DNA from: Corella eumyota
Taxonomy: Eukaryota > Chordata > Ascidiacea > Phlebobranchia > Corellidae
Assembly (NCBI GenBank): GCA_963082875.1
Contig: OY720103.1
Location: forward strand, 5,704,001-5,768,000
DNA: 64,000 bases
Direction: 5' to 3'
Part shown: positions 35,059 to 47,035 of the stretch, one piece after another
Layout of the letters: each line of letters begins with the position of its first letter
How positions within the stretch are numbered: the stretch's first letter is position 1
Translations under genes and position numbers: made by a program
The notes under the pieces: generated by a model
Told to the model about the DNA's origin: nothing
The model's input: only the letters and a program-made list of their open reading frames with translations
Database searches by the model: none

Positions 35059-36084
35059 ATGGAAAATACTGCATGTCTAAGCGAAGCTTCCTATTGTAAA
35101 GCTTGCCAACCAATTTTGGCAATCTCGTTGGTCATTGGGTTATACTTACTAATAAATAAATCGTTGTACCTGTTGTATTACACAAAATCAAAGACGAATC
35201 TCCCCGCTATTCTGACTTTTTTGGCGACGCTTTTGTTTTTCGGTTACGTTATTTGGATGGAGCTTATTTTTAACAAGGTTATAGATTTTAAGGTTTGTAA
35301 AGTCAACATTTTTATGATCTTGTTCTTTACGAACCTAATTCGCACCATTATATATTGGATTTTTTGGCACAGAGAGCGGTCAATATCGAAAAGAAACGCC
35401 CAAGCTAGTCCGGGGTCAAAGAAAATTCGAATCTTAAGCAATACTATTCTTGGAGGAATTATTTTAATACCATGTTGTATTACAACCTTACATATGTTGC
35501 AGGAAAAATGCAGGGGCAAGACGCCACTTGAATTTGCAATATTTTCGGCTCTATGCTTACTTAACAAGGTGTTTGATATCCTACTTCTTCTACTGACCCT
35601 GCGTCCTATCATAAAGAATATCACAACTGTAAAATTAGGTAGAAACAGGGTTTCTTTGTTAGAAAAGGTGGTGATTCGATTATGCATTACCACGACACTG
35701 GCCGTTGTTAACGATGTTTGGTTTTTGCTATTTATTATCTTTAGCCCTAAATCTCAACACCATTTAATTGCAGTAACAAGCACATTGAATCTTGTTTTCA
35801 GTTTAATAGCAGTAAATTTATCCTACGGCGACCATAAGCTGCAGTTTTTTCCGTGTTACGGTCATTGTTGCGTGAGATCCATATACTCAAATGCAACAGA
35901 ACGACAAAGCACAGATCAAGACAGAAACCTAAGCAATAAAAACAGGGCAACTGTATTAAATTGCAACATTTATTTGCCCAAACCGAAAACCGAGTCCAGT
36001 CAGCAGTCTGTTGTTAAAAGCACAACTACGTTAAAAAGCGTTACCAAATTTGTGGAGAATCACGACAAGGCTAGCTGTAAATAA
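35059..36084 (+). CDS. Intronless seven-helix membrane protein, family unknown
   Basis: A single 341-aa frame with a purine-rich start context and an AATAAA at 36140. Seven hydrophobic segments are visible at about aa 18-41, 48-71, 82-105, 128-147, 158-185, 203-228 and 237-257, followed by a cytoplasm-like tail of about 80 aa rich in Ser, Thr, Asn and Lys. The N-terminus before helix 1 is short and has three Cys; there is no signal peptide. The layout suits a seven-transmembrane receptor, but I see no DRY, NPxxY or other family signature, so this could equally be another multi-pass protein. No intron in a genome where neighbours have many suggests retroposition or a receptor-type single-exon gene. 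Confidence 0.75.
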   Translation: MENTACLSEASYCKACQPILAISLVIGLYLLINKSLYLLYYTKSKTNLPAILTFLATLLFFGYVIWMELIFNKVIDFKVCKVNIFMILFFTNLIRTIIYWIFWHRERSISKRNAQASPGSKKIRILSNTILGGIILIPCCITTLHMLQEKCRGKTPLEFAIFSALCLLNKVFDILLLLLTLRPIIKNITTVKLGRNRVSLLEKVVIRLCITTTLAVVNDVWFLLFIIFSPKSQHHLIAVTSTLNLVFSLIAVNLSYGDHKLQFFPCYGHCCVRSIYSNATERQSTDQDRNLSNKNRATVLNCNIYLPKPKTESSQQSVVKSTTTLKSVTKFVENHDKASCK

Positions 36085-36139
36085 ACTTTCGTTGTGAAGT
36101 CTTTTATGACTATTAATTTGAGAACAAGATTATTTGATA

Positions 36140-36145
36140 AATAAA
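36140..36145 (+). terminator. Polyadenylation signal of 7TM gene
   Basis: AATAAA 55 bases after the stop codon. Confidence 0.5.
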
Positions 36146-36781
36146 ATATGGTTTGAAATCATTTGATTATTTTTAATATTGTAACAAATGGCGTAAACAT
36201 CCCAGTTGCCCCAATCTTTGTTGTACTTGTCTAGTAAAATATTTATCTGTATTGACACCTTCTGATAAGGCGTATTAGTTTTGGGCGCGAATTACTTCGT
36301 TAAATATGTTGTGTTACATTAAAAGGGGTTACGTTTTAAAGAATCTGCTGAACGGTTGTATTTGGTCGTTGCTAGTATATATTTTGTAAATAAATGTTAT
36401 ATACTGAACTCTGTACTAGTTTATGAGTTGTCGAATAGGTACGGCAGTAACTAGACGAAAAGTATATGTAACAATATAAACCTTTATAGCTAAATAAAAA
36501 TATGTATAATCATTAATAAATTTAAAAAAATTTCATAAATTATAATTTAAATAAATACTTGTTACATTAAATAGGTTTTACTATTTGTCTTACTGTAATT
36601 TAACAACAAAAATTTTAAAAGTTTTGTAGCATTATTTATTAAATTTCAAACAATCAGGAATTTAGTTGTAATCATTGTAATCAAAAAAACTTAAAATTTG
36701 AACTCATTTTTTTCTCTTATTGGTTTTACAAATACATTGGACCAAATTTTAAATAATTATTAAAATTGATCTTTGACTGTT

Positions 36782-37019
36782 AATGTATAAACAAGCATGA
36801 AAATATAATAAACAAACAAAAATTAATTTTTAAAAATGTTTTTAAATTACTTATAACATTATATACATTAGACTAAATATTTAATGCTTAATATCGATCT
36901 CTTATTTTTAATGAACAAACAAGCATTTAATGATAATAAACAAACAAAAATTAATTTTTAAACCCGTTTTTAAGTTATTGATATCATAATATACAATTGA
37001 CTAAAATTTAAAGCAATAA
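36782..37019 (+). repeat. Two-copy tandem duplication, period ~127 bp
   Basis: ATAAACAAACAAAAATTAAT occurs at 36808 and again at 36935, and similar flanking sequence (AACAAGCAT before; GACTAAA after) repeats with it. Non-coding. Confidence 0.6.
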
Positions 37020-37413
37020 TTACATTTTGAAACCAAGAGGATTGAAACACAAACAACAGACCATAATTTAGGAACTTTATTGTTTAAAAAACACAAGTTA
37101 TTCAAAATATTTTAAAGCATTATATTAACAATAACAGAATTTTCGAAATTGAAGAATTTAAACCATAAAATAAAAATACGTGCTGTACAAAAAACGAAAA
37201 CAATAAAAAATAAACCAAACTAACATCTAGGGATCTTTTCTTCTTCATTAGATTTCAATTGGTTTCTTGAGCATACTCTTCAGTTGCGTTGTAATAGATA
37301 GAACGTTGTTCTACGAAATTAATTTACAACCATAAAGTAAGATTTATACTAAGCCTTATGAGCCAAGTGTTTAAAATTAACCTAAAGTAGATGCGAAATC
37401 ATAAACAAGTAAA

Positions 37414-37541
37414 TTAATACAAACTTTTTGTTTTGTTTTTATTCATGATAAAAATTCCAAAAACTCCAAGCAAGATAGCAATAACTAAACCAACCTGACA
37501 TCCAACCATTAAAAATATCCACTTGTTATCCTTTATAAAAT
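37414..37541 (-). other. Last exon: transmembrane helix and short tail
   Basis: Reads (D)FIKDNKWIFLM, then a hydrophobic helix VGLVIAILLGVFGIFIM, then NKNKTKSLY and stop. Its phase matches the donor of the TIL-like exon. Confidence 0.7.
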
Positions 37542-37612
37542 CTAAAGCTAAAATAAGCATAATTATTTTAAAGGCCAATTTAAAAAAAAAACACGATTTA
37601 AAAAAACTTTAC

Positions 37613-37773
37613 CGCCATTTAAATCGGAGTCCCTTTTGCATTGGTCAGATTCTACACATTCATCTTTTTTGTTGTTAGTAAAGCCTAATGGGCAGACGCA
37701 AGACTTGTTCGGAATACATAACTCTTTACAGGGTGGTTTAGGGCTTAGATTTTCACATTGTGGAATGCAAAAT
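37613..37773 (-). other. TIL-like cysteine-rich exon
   Basis: Eight Cys in the order C-x3-C-x8-C-x3-C-x5-C-x-C-x12-C-x5-C, with CVCPLGF and CVESDQC. This is close to a trypsin-inhibitor-like (TIL) domain, which usually has ten Cys. Confidence 0.6.
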
Positions 37774-38085
37774 CTAAAAGATTTTTAAATAGTTCAGTAC
37801 GTACCATTTTTTTATAATCAGATAATTCAATACAGTCCTACTTAAACATTTACTTGTAGTAATAAACTACCTGGAACAGCTTGTAACCAATTTCTTGGGA
37901 AGTTTACAAATAACTTCACAAGTTCTAGAAGTTTTTTTTTTTCAGAAATATCTGCAGATCTTAAAGGAAACTTTGCAGTTATTGAGGTTGGTGGAATAGT
38001 AATAGTTGTATCATTTGTACCCTCAACACTAAATACACTGCAAAACAAATACATGCAAATATATACATATTTATATATATATATA

Positions 38086-38361
38086 TATCTTTATCCTCGA
38101 TGTGGGAAGGTCGACTTCACGACCTAAACATGGAGTAACAACTGTTACCCCGACCCAGTCTCGAGTTGCCTGTGCCAGTGTGGTTTATTATTAGTTATAG
38201 TTGCCCAATAATTATGCTGTTGATTAGGTACTGGCTTAGCAGGAATTTATACTGTTTATATCGCCTTACTCAAGGCCACTACAGCATGAAATAAATGCGG
38301 ATTGAACCCCCGACCTCATGTAGTGTAGAAAGTGTTGTGACCACTACACCACGCTGCCGGC
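38086..38361 (-). repeat. SINE, full length
   Basis: Tail ATCCTCGATGTGGGAAGGTC to head CCACTACACCACGCTGCCGG. Sits between the GPS exon and the following exon. Confidence 0.8.
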
Positions 38362-38444
38362 TAATTAAACATAAAAAAATGTTAATTTTATTAGAATGTT
38401 TAAGCAAGTATTAAGATATGTTTCTTAGTGAAAATTGTACATAC

Positions 38445-38566
38445 GCGAAGTATCCGTAGGCAACAGAACAGCTGCACGTCACTTCACTTACTACATCTCC
38501 ATTAACGTGTACATTTACAACTGCACAATCTTCAGACCACCAAGCAAAATTTTCATAATGGCGACA
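38445..38566 (-). other. GPS (GAIN) motif exon
   Basis: CRHYENFAWWSEDC, then CSCSVAYGYFA continuing in the next exon (38037-37871) as VFSVEG. WS, the paired Cys and the FAV end match the G-protein-coupled receptor proteolysis site motif. The usual HL/T at the cleavage point is not seen, so self-cleavage is doubtful. Confidence 0.65.
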
Positions 38567-38655
38567 CTTTAAATTGAAAAAAAACATTTGTATATACTAA
38601 GTACCAAAATTATAAAAAAAATATTTACATAGCCTGCAAAATAGTAAATAACTTA

Positions 38656-38865
38656 ACAGCAACATGGTGAAGTAGTAAGAACACTTGGTACACCATATGA
38701 GGTCGTGGGTTTATTCCGACTGCTCTCATGCTGTAGCGCCCTTGAATAAAGCTCTGTAAATGGTATGAACTCCTGCTAAGCCAGCACTTAATCAGCAGTT
38801 TAATTATAGGGTAATTAAAATTTGATATATCCCAAACTGCCACATGCAACTTAAGAACGGGTCGA
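38656..38865 (+). repeat. SINE, first of a direct tandem pair
   Basis: Head and body of a diverged copy, broken off at GAACGGGTCG where the next copy starts inside its own B-box region. Confidence 0.75.
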
Positions 38866-39105
38866 AGGTCGTGGGTTCAATCCCCATTGCTCTCATGCTG
38901 TAGCGCCCTTGTGTAAGGCGCTATAAACGGTATGAACTTCTGCTGAGCCAGCACTTAATCAGCAGTTTAATTACAGAGCAATTATAATCTATACAATATA
39001 CCAAACTGCTAAAGGCTACTCGAGACTAGGTCGGAGTAACTGATATAACTCCATCTTTAAGTCGTGCAGTCGACCTACCCACATCGAGGATAAATAAATA
39101 TAAAA
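38866..39105 (+). repeat. SINE, second of the tandem pair
   Basis: Starts at AAGGTCGTGGGTTCAATCCC and runs to the A-rich tail. The junction suggests that one SINE landed in, or recombined with, another. Confidence 0.75.
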
Positions 39106-39592
39106 AAACACTTACCTCTAGTTTAGAAGGCTTTTCAACTCTATTGTTACTAAAAATTTCTGTAAATTTAATAGTGATTGCATTTGTCCAGCTTCCAATC
39201 AGTCTGTCATTAGCTTGTAAACCAGTTTCTGGATTTCTAATGGAAACCTTATGAAATATATACAAATAAACAGATATAATAATGCCACAATACACATTAA
39301 ATATTATTAATACTTGTATACCGTTTACTATGAGTAACTGAAAAGGTTGACCTTCTTAAATTTTATGACTCACCATCAATATATCACTAACTCTATTTTA
39401 GATCCTACCATCTCCGAACCAAGTAACTATGTTGTAATAAAATAAACCTGTGCCAATACAGGCTCCATTGCACTAAAACAAAGAGTAATAAAATGTGTTC
39501 TAATATACTAAAACATTTTGTTTACGGTGTAAATACAATAATCATTAAGCAGGAAATCCATAATTCTTGTTCAAACATTTACTGATCATTTT

Positions 39593-39885
39593 TTTGTATA
39601 TATCTTTATCCTCGATGTAGGAAGATTTAATGCACGACCTTAACATAAAGTAACAACTGTTACCCCGACCCAGTTTCAAGTTATGGCAGTTTAGGATGTT
39701 GTAGATTGTAATTGCCCGGTAATTATGCTGCTGATTAAGTGATGGCTCGTTATGAGTTCATACCGTTTATAGCGCCTTACTCAAGGGCGCTACAGCATGA
39801 GAGCAGTTTAAATTGAACCCACGACCTCATGTAGTGTAGCAAGTTCTTATTATCACACCACGCTGCTTGCCACTACACCACGATA
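39593..39885 (-). repeat. SINE with duplicated head end
   Basis: A full copy, followed after CACACCACGCTGC by a second TTGCCACTACACCACG, i.e. about 17 nt of a second head. Confidence 0.75.
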
Positions 39886-40229
39886 ATATTTATAAAAATA
39901 TTGTTGACCCTATTCTAAAAAAACAAGACATTAAATAAGTTATCGCTGTGCTTTCATCACAATCCCAAGTGTCATATTCTTGACCAATTTCATTTGAAAG
40001 ATCACTCAAACTGTATTTAACTTGAACTTAGTCTGAACACATACCTGATATCTTGAACTACCGACTACTGATTGGTCGGTAACAGAAATATACTTGTCCA
40101 CAATTAAACTTAAGGCAAAAGTCAAAGCCTCAAATGCGGGTTCTTGGTAAGCAAAGTTGGCACAAAACTCACCCTAAAACAAACAGAATAAAAAGTAAGA
40201 TCCTTTTCACATGTGTAAATACTCATTTT

Positions 40230-40508
40230 TTTGTATATTCTTATCCTCAAATCTGGGAAGGTCGAATGCGCGACCTAAACATAGAGTAACAACAGTTACC
40301 CCAACCCAGTCTCATTTTGCTTATGGCAGTTTGGGATGTTATAAATTATACTTGCCCGGTAACTATGCTGCTGATTAGTGGCTGGGTCAGCAGGAGTTTA
40401 TACCGTTTATAGCGCCTAACTCAAGGGTGCTACACCATAAGATCACTGGTGATCGAGCCCAGGACCTCATGTAGTGTAGGAAGTGTTCTGACCACTACAC
40501 CACACTTT
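40230..40508 (-). repeat. SINE, full length
   Basis: Tail TCTTATCCTCAAATCTGGGA to head GACCACTACACCACAC. Confidence 0.8.
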
Positions 40509-40575
40509 CGACTTACTTACAAACTTTAATATAGATTTTTATAAGTATGTTTTTATACAAATAGCACCAAAATAT

Positions 40576-40797
40576 TTTGGAATATTATAGATTATGATTT
40601 GGAATATTATGGCAGTTTGGAATATTATAGATTATAATTGCTTGATAATTTAACTGCTGATTAAGTGTTGGCTCAGCAGGAGTTCATATTGTTTATAGCG
40701 CCTTACTCTAGGGTGCTACAATATAACAGCGTTGGTGATCAAACCCAGGACCTCATGTAGTGTAGAAAGTGTTCTAACCACTACATTCTGCTGCCGA
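40576..40797 (-). repeat. SINE with a short internal duplication
   Basis: TTGGAATATTATAGATTATGA is repeated at its 3' end, and the tail is missing. Head ACTACATTCTGCTGCCGA. Confidence 0.75.
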
Positions 40798-41233
40798 TTT
40801 ACTTAGTTCAAACACTAGTTGAAATAATAAAATGATTTTAACAATCTGCAAGGTGGCTCCATACAATATTAACTAATAAAGTAATTATATTTATTTGCAG
40901 GTCTTTTTATATCAAAAATTTATACCTAAATAAAAATAAAGATAATTTATTGCCTACCTGTAACTCTGTATGTATACGACAAATTTGGATCTAAAACTAT
41001 ATTAAAAAAATTAATTGTAGGCCCATTGTAATGTTGTTCATCTACAGTATAATTATAAATGTATGTTTTACTGCTTGGTGAGTACACAGTCACGTCCCAG
41101 GTATATTGAATGTAAGCATTTTGAGTAGAAGTTGGAATGGTTGCAAGTGCGACAGTAGAGTTGTTGCATTTCGAAAGACGAAATTTTGTCATAGACTAAA
41201 TTCAACATTTTAAATTAGGCTTTTTCCATTTCA

Positions 41234-41350
41234 CCGGCAGTGTGGTGTAGTGGTAAGAACACTTGCCGAGTCCGGGTAACAGTTGTTACTCTATGTTTAG
41301 GTCGCACATTCAACCTTTCCACATCGAGGATAAAGATATGTACAAAAAAA
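41234..41350 (+). repeat. SINE with internal deletion
   Basis: The head CCGGCAGTGTGGTGTAGTGG joins directly to the last third (GTAACAGTTGTTACTCTATG) and the tail. About 170 bp are missing. Confidence 0.8.
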
Positions 41351-41884
41351 ATAAAAACTTTTTAAACTAACATTCGTACCTTTATTTTGAAATTTTTAGT
41401 TGACTTTACTCGCCTAACTGAAGGTCCTAAGATAGTGGTTTTTATCAAAGATGTGGTGAGGTGAAATTTAATAACATGCGATTTTAATGCACTTTGTGAA
41501 CCAAGAAAGTTAGTTGCTTGCCAAAGAAAAGTATAACTTGTTTCAATGTATTCCTTGAAAAATTAGGGTGGTATTATTTTTTTTTAAATCCTAATTTTAG
41601 GTGTTGAAAAGTTGATTTATTTAATTAATTTTCCTTTAATATTTACCTGTACTATGCCATCTTCACAAATTTGTCTGTGTTTGCATCTGATGAATTTTTG
41701 GAGGTTGTTACTATTCATTCCAATTGAAATGGAAAAGGACCAAAACCACTTTTTTGCGAATATATAAAAGTGATTGTTTCACACAATCCCACCGTGTGAG
41801 GCATCTTAAATTCCACCAACGGTTTTTCCAAAAAAAAATTATTCAACAATTGTAAGTTTACTATTGTGTTACTTACAGACTTAT

Positions 41885-42175
41885 TTGCAGCATGGTGTAG
41901 TGGTAAGAACACTTGCTACACCACACTTGAGGTCGTGTGTTCAATCCCCAATGATCTCATGCTGTAGCGCCCTTGATTAAAGAGCAATAAACGGTATGAA
42001 CTCCTGCTGAGCCATCAATTAATCAGCAGCTTAATTATCTGGCAATTATAATCTGTATAATATCCCAAACTGCCACAGGCAAATCGAGACTGGGTCGGAG
42101 TAACTGATGTTATTCTATGTTTAAGTCGCGCATTCAAATTTCCCACCTCGAGGATAAAGATATGTACAAAAAAAA
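41885..42175 (+). repeat. SINE, full length
   Basis: Head GCAGCATGGTGTAGTGGTAA to tail CCTCGAGGATAAAGATATGT. Confidence 0.85.
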
Positions 42176-42441
42176 TTTTGTTTTGCAACAATTACCAATT
42201 TCTCAGGTAGTTTAACCTCTACAGCAACAGATTCAAAATCGTCAAAATCATCCTCATAAGGTTTACCAACTACTGCATTTTCAAGTAAAACCAAGGAAAA
42301 AACAGTCCAATTACGATCGTTATAATACCCTTTAAATTGCTTGAAGTTAGCTAAAAAAATGATTTGAGAATTAATAGCATAACAAGGCTTAACGTTTAAA
42401 ATGCTGTTACACTGTTACTGTGCTGGTACTATTTTTTTTTT

Positions 42442-42714
42442 AATCTTTATCCTTGAACGGAAAAGTCTACTGCATGACTCAAACATAGAGTAACATCAGT
42501 TACTCTGACCCAGTCTCAAGTTGCATTTGGCAGTTTGGATATTATAAACTATAATTGCCTGATAACTATACTGCAGATTAAATATTGACTCAGCAGGAAT
42601 TCATTTCATTTATAGCACCTTACTCAAAGGCGCTACAGCATGAGGGCAGTAGGGATTAAACCCAAAACCTCAAGAAATGTAACAAGTGTTCTTACCACTA
42701 CACTATGCTTCTAT
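42442..42714 (-). repeat. SINE, older full-length copy
   Basis: Tail TCTTTATCCTTGAACGGAAA to head ACCACTACACTATGCTTC, with moderate divergence. Confidence 0.75.
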
Positions 42715-42849
42715 TTACCAGGTTACTTTATATGTATAATAGTTAATAAGCAACAGAACTGCACAACCGTATGTTTTTACTAACCTCCAGTAGTTACAAT
42801 ATTTTTTTTTTGACTAAGAGGTAATAATTTACAATAAAAAAAACTTTTT

Positions 42850-43105
42850 TTTTGTATATATCGTTATCCTCAATGTGGGGAAGTCGAATGCGTAGAGTAA
42901 CATCTTAAACATAGAGTAACATCAGTTACTCCGACCCAGTCTCGAGTTGCCTGTGGCAATTTGGAGTATTATAGATTATAATTTCCCGATAATTATGCTG
43001 CTGATTAAGTGCCGCCTCAGCAGGAGTTCGTACCGTTTATAGCGCCTTACTCAAGGGCGCTACAGCATGAGCTTAGTGGGGATTGAACCCACGACCTCAT
43101 GTGTC
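42850..43105 (-). repeat. SINE, head tip missing, small tail duplication
   Basis: TAGAGTAACATC occurs twice in the tail region. The copy ends at CCACGACCTCATGTGTC. Confidence 0.8.
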
Positions 43106-43375
43106 ATTAAAGCGGTGGAAAAAATAACAAAATTAAATTCTATGGTACTAAAACAAAATATTAATTTTTACTTTAGTGTAAAAACAAAGTGCGGGGCGTC
43201 GTATATCTCTACCACATCTTCAAGAGTGGTTATGTTTGCCTCAAATGAATTTAAAACATAAATGTCTATAGTAGTTGAAATATTTAATTGTGGTAAATTA
43301 CAGAACATTCGATTGGTTGAAACTTTTCTAAAATATTCAAAAGGAGAAAAAAGTTAAATTTGAATAATATTAATT

Positions 43376-43440
43376 TAAATAAAAAAAATAAAAAAAGAAA
43401 TAAAAAAAAAGAAATAAAAAAAGTCTTTGTAATTTTAAAA
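43376..43440 (+). repeat. A-rich simple repeat
   Basis: Several AATAAAAAAAGAAAT-type units. Low complexity. Confidence 0.6.
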
Positions 43441-43775
43441 ATAAAAATTAAAAACAAGTTTGTCAAATTATCAAAATAAAAAACAGGTAAAAAATAGGAA
43501 CCTGGACTTGGTGGTATACAATTGATAATATGATAAAAATTCTTCATAATTTTCAAAAAAATCTTTTTTCAGTGTAGAGTAGACCATAACACATATAAGG
43601 TCGGAAGAAAATCCATTGCCAGTTATTAGTACTCGATTTGTACCACTTCCAATCACAGCCAATTGTGGTATCAACTTTTCAGTTACAGTCGGCCAATGAG
43701 ATTTTCGAATCATAAACTGTGAAGATTTATTTTTAGATCCAACTGCAGCATCACTTTGAAACGACAAAATTATAA

Positions 43776-44186
43776 TTTTAAATAAAATTCAAATAAGAAC
43801 AAAAACGGCTTTTTTTAACAAATAACAAAATCAGCGTGCCGGCAACGTGGTGTAGTAGTAAGAACACTTGCTACACCACACATGGGTTGTGGGTTCAATC
43901 CCCACTGATCTCATGCTGTAGCACCCTTGAGTAAGGCGCTGTAAACGGTATAAACTCACGCTGAGCTAGCACTTAATCAGCAGCATAAATACTGGGAAAT
44001 TATTATCTATAATATCCCAAACTGCAACAGGCAACTCGGGACTGGGTCGGAGTAACTGGTGTTTTTCCATGTTTAAGTCGAGCATTCGACTTTCCCACAT
44101 CGAGGATAAAGATATATACAAAAAAAAATTTTAAATAAAATTTAAATAAAAACAAAAACGTTTTTTTTTTTTAACAAATAACAAAA
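43776..44186 (+). repeat. SINE flanked by ~55-bp direct repeats
   Basis: The SINE itself spans 43839-44128. Left flank 43776-43830 and right flank 44129-44186 are near-identical (AAATAAAATT(C/T)AAATAA, AACAAAAACG, TTAACAAATAACAAAA). SINE target duplications are normally 7-20 bp, so this is either an unusually long one or a local segment duplication that trapped the element. Confidence 0.75.
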
Positions 44187-45240
44187 GAAATAAATTCCAA
44201 AATTTCATACAATACGTTAGGTGTTTTCGTATATTGACAATCGATGTTAAACACAGTATTACTCTCCAAAGGTAATTTTGTTAAGTCCACCAAAAGGTGT
44301 AAATATTTTATTGACTTTGGTTGTTCGTTCACTTCTAAAAAGAAATTGTAGTTTTATATTAAAATATATTTTATCCAAGAGCAAAGATTGTAAGTTTTGT
44401 TTAATGTTATAATTTTTTTTGCATTTAAATTAGACACAATCAAATTTTTATAACTAAGCACCTAAAAACAATTTTTTAATTTAGCACTATAAACTTTAAA
44501 AACAATTTGCGAAAAATGAAAATAAATTTACAATATTAAAATTACTTTTTAAAATGTCTGGAGAATACTTTAATTTTTTTTAACAAATCTTTTTTAGACA
44601 ATATTATAGCTGGAAAATCAGCAATTTTTCGTCCAACTGAATTTAATGTGCATTTTGCTTGTAAAAATAAACCCAAATGCCCATAAAAGAATAAATCAAT
44701 ACTTACATTTGGAAACATCCCATTTTTTACAACAGTTACCTTCCTTAATGGATGTACGATAGGCTGTATATTTAAACAACCTTTAAGAATAAATAAAAGG
44801 GTTAATAAATCTACTAAATCCTTTATTAAGTTAATTTTATATTTTCCATAGTAGTATATAACTAATGTTATTGTTTGTTTATTGTTTTTTTTAATTTTGC
44901 CTTTGAAATTAATAAAACGCTTACTTACTGTTAAAACATAGCATTAGTAAAAATTTAAGCAAAAGCTGTATGCGTTAAATAACTGCTTTTGCTTACTATT
45001 CTACATAAAAACCCAAAAAATTAGGTCACCCGTGTTAAAGGTTTCATTGTCTGGATGTAAGCAAATGCTTCATTGGTCCAACACAAAACCGCTGCCAATT
45101 CTTCCGTCACATCCAACACAACATGAGCTATCAGATTTACATGGGTCATGCTCAGAATTATTATTCGCTAGCAAAGAAGATGTTAAGATTTCTTTTGAAG
45201 AAACACAAACCCCACATCTAAATAAAAATCAAATTTTTTA

Positions 45241-45524
45241 ATATATATATCTTTATCTTCGATATGGGAAAGTTGAATGCGCGACCTTAACATAGATTAA
45301 CAAAAGTTACCCCAACCCAGACTCAAGTTGCCTGTGGCAGTTTTGGGATATTATATAGATTGTAATTGCCCGGTAATTAAGCTGCTGATTAGGTGCTGGC
45401 TCAGTAGGAGTTCATACCGTTTATAGCGCCTTACTTAAGGGCGCTACAGCATGAGAGTAATTGGGATTGAACCCAGGACCTTATGTGGTGTAGCAAGTGT
45501 TCTGATCACTACACCACACTGCCA
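45241..45524 (-). repeat. SINE, full length
   Basis: Tail ATCTTCGATATGGGAAAGTT to head ATCACTACACCACACTGCC. Confidence 0.8.
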
Positions 45525-45779
45525 AATTAACAATGATTATTAAATAAGTTCCAAAAATTAATTTTTTTAAGCAAAAATATTATAAACAAAGAACAAATAT
45601 GACTTACATTAGCCATGATTTTCCAAATCAATCTGAATTACAATCTCAGTTGATAGTTGGCGGCAGGTTCCTTGGGTTACGAAAAAAAAAAAAATAAAAT
45701 GTTTAAAAAACGATTAGATAAAATGATATAAAAAATACTAAAAAAAATAGAAAAAGAGTGCATTGTTACGTAAACTTCA

Positions 45780-46080
45780 ACTTGAATGTATGCTTAAGAA
45801 GACTGATTACTGGTAATTAACGGATCCCCTTATATATTAGAATCGTAAAGTATGATAGAGGATTAGCAAGAACTATAGAGCATAAAGAGAAATAACAAAG
45901 ACTGCAAAATACGAAAGAAAATCAGCTAGGATCGTTAAACATGAGAGAGACAAAAACAGAAAGCTGTAAAGTAGAAAAAGGTGGAAGAGAATTTAAGACA
46001 GTACCGCAAAGTACAAGAGGAAATTTTGCACTACCTTAAAGGGGTAAAAAAGTTAGCTAGAACTGCAAAATACAGGAGTT
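45780..46080 (+). repeat. Purine-rich degenerate repeat
   Basis: GCTAGAACTGCAAAATAC- and AGAGAAATAACAAAGACTGC-like units recur loosely. It may be a decayed minisatellite in an intron. Confidence 0.4.
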
Positions 46081-46099
46081 TTAATGAAAGCTTTAAAGT

Positions 46100-46400
46100 A
46101 ACCGGCAGCTTGGTGTAGTGGTAAGGACACTTGCTACACCACACATGAGGTCGTGGGTTCAATCCTCACTGCTCTCATGCTGCAGCGCCCTTGAGTAAGG
46201 CGCTATAAACGATATTAACTCTTGCTGAGCCAGCACTTAATCAGCAGCATAATTATCGGGCAATTATAATCTATATAATATCCCAAACTGCCACAGGCAA
46301 CTCGAGACTGGGTCGGAGTAACTGATGTTACTTTATGTTTAGGTCGCACATTCGACTTTCCCACATCGAGGATAAAGATATGTACAAACAAAAACAAAAA
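46100..46400 (+). repeat. SINE, full length, well preserved
   Basis: Head CCGGCAGCTTGGTGTAGTGG to tail CACATCGAGGATAAAGATAT. One of the copies closest to the consensus in the window. Confidence 0.88.
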
Positions 46401-46751
46401 AAATTAACTAAAAAAAAATTAGGTTTTGGATGTTATGTCATTTTTTTAAAACTTTAATTAAAAAAAGGCCTCTCACTTTTTCTGACAATAGCCGCAATCA
46501 TCAACATAGTTTTCTTCATTGCAGCCATTTGAACAATCTAGCTGAGAATTTCTTGTTTTGTTTGTCCTACCTCCGATACAAATACTACATTGATCTGTTT
46601 GTGCATCTAAAATATAAATTGATTAAAAAAATATCAAACCTAGGTTATGCCTGAAACTTTAAGCTTCCAAAACACAAAAAGTTATTATGATTGAGTTTAT
46701 CTGACACAAAAAACATTTTTGTTTTTAAACTTTTTTTTATAGGTTAATCCT

Positions 46752-47035
46752 TTTTTGTAAATATCTTTATCCTCAATGTGAGAAGGTCAAATACGTGACC
46801 TAAAATAGAGTAACAACTGTTACTCCGATTCAGTCTCGAGTTGCCTTTAGCAGTTTGGAATATATTACAATATAACTGCCCAATAATTAAACAGCTGAAT
46901 AAGTGCTGGCTTAGGAGGAGTTTATACCAGTTATATCGCCTTACTCAAGGGCGCTACAGCATGAGATCACTGGAAATCGAACCCGGGACCTCATGTAGTG
47001 TAGGAAGTGTTCTGACCACTACACCATGCTGCCGG
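46752..47035 (-). repeat. SINE, full length
   Basis: Tail TCTTTATCCTCAATGTGAGA to head ACTACACCATGCTGCCGG. Confidence 0.8.

Noticed and set aside
35244-35693. Minus-strand 149-aa frame
   Set aside because: Antisense shadow of the 7TM gene.
45070-45072. Selenocysteine codon
   Set aside because: Other in-frame stops in the same gene make loss of function simpler; no SECIS-like structure was recognised. Kept only as a remote alternative.
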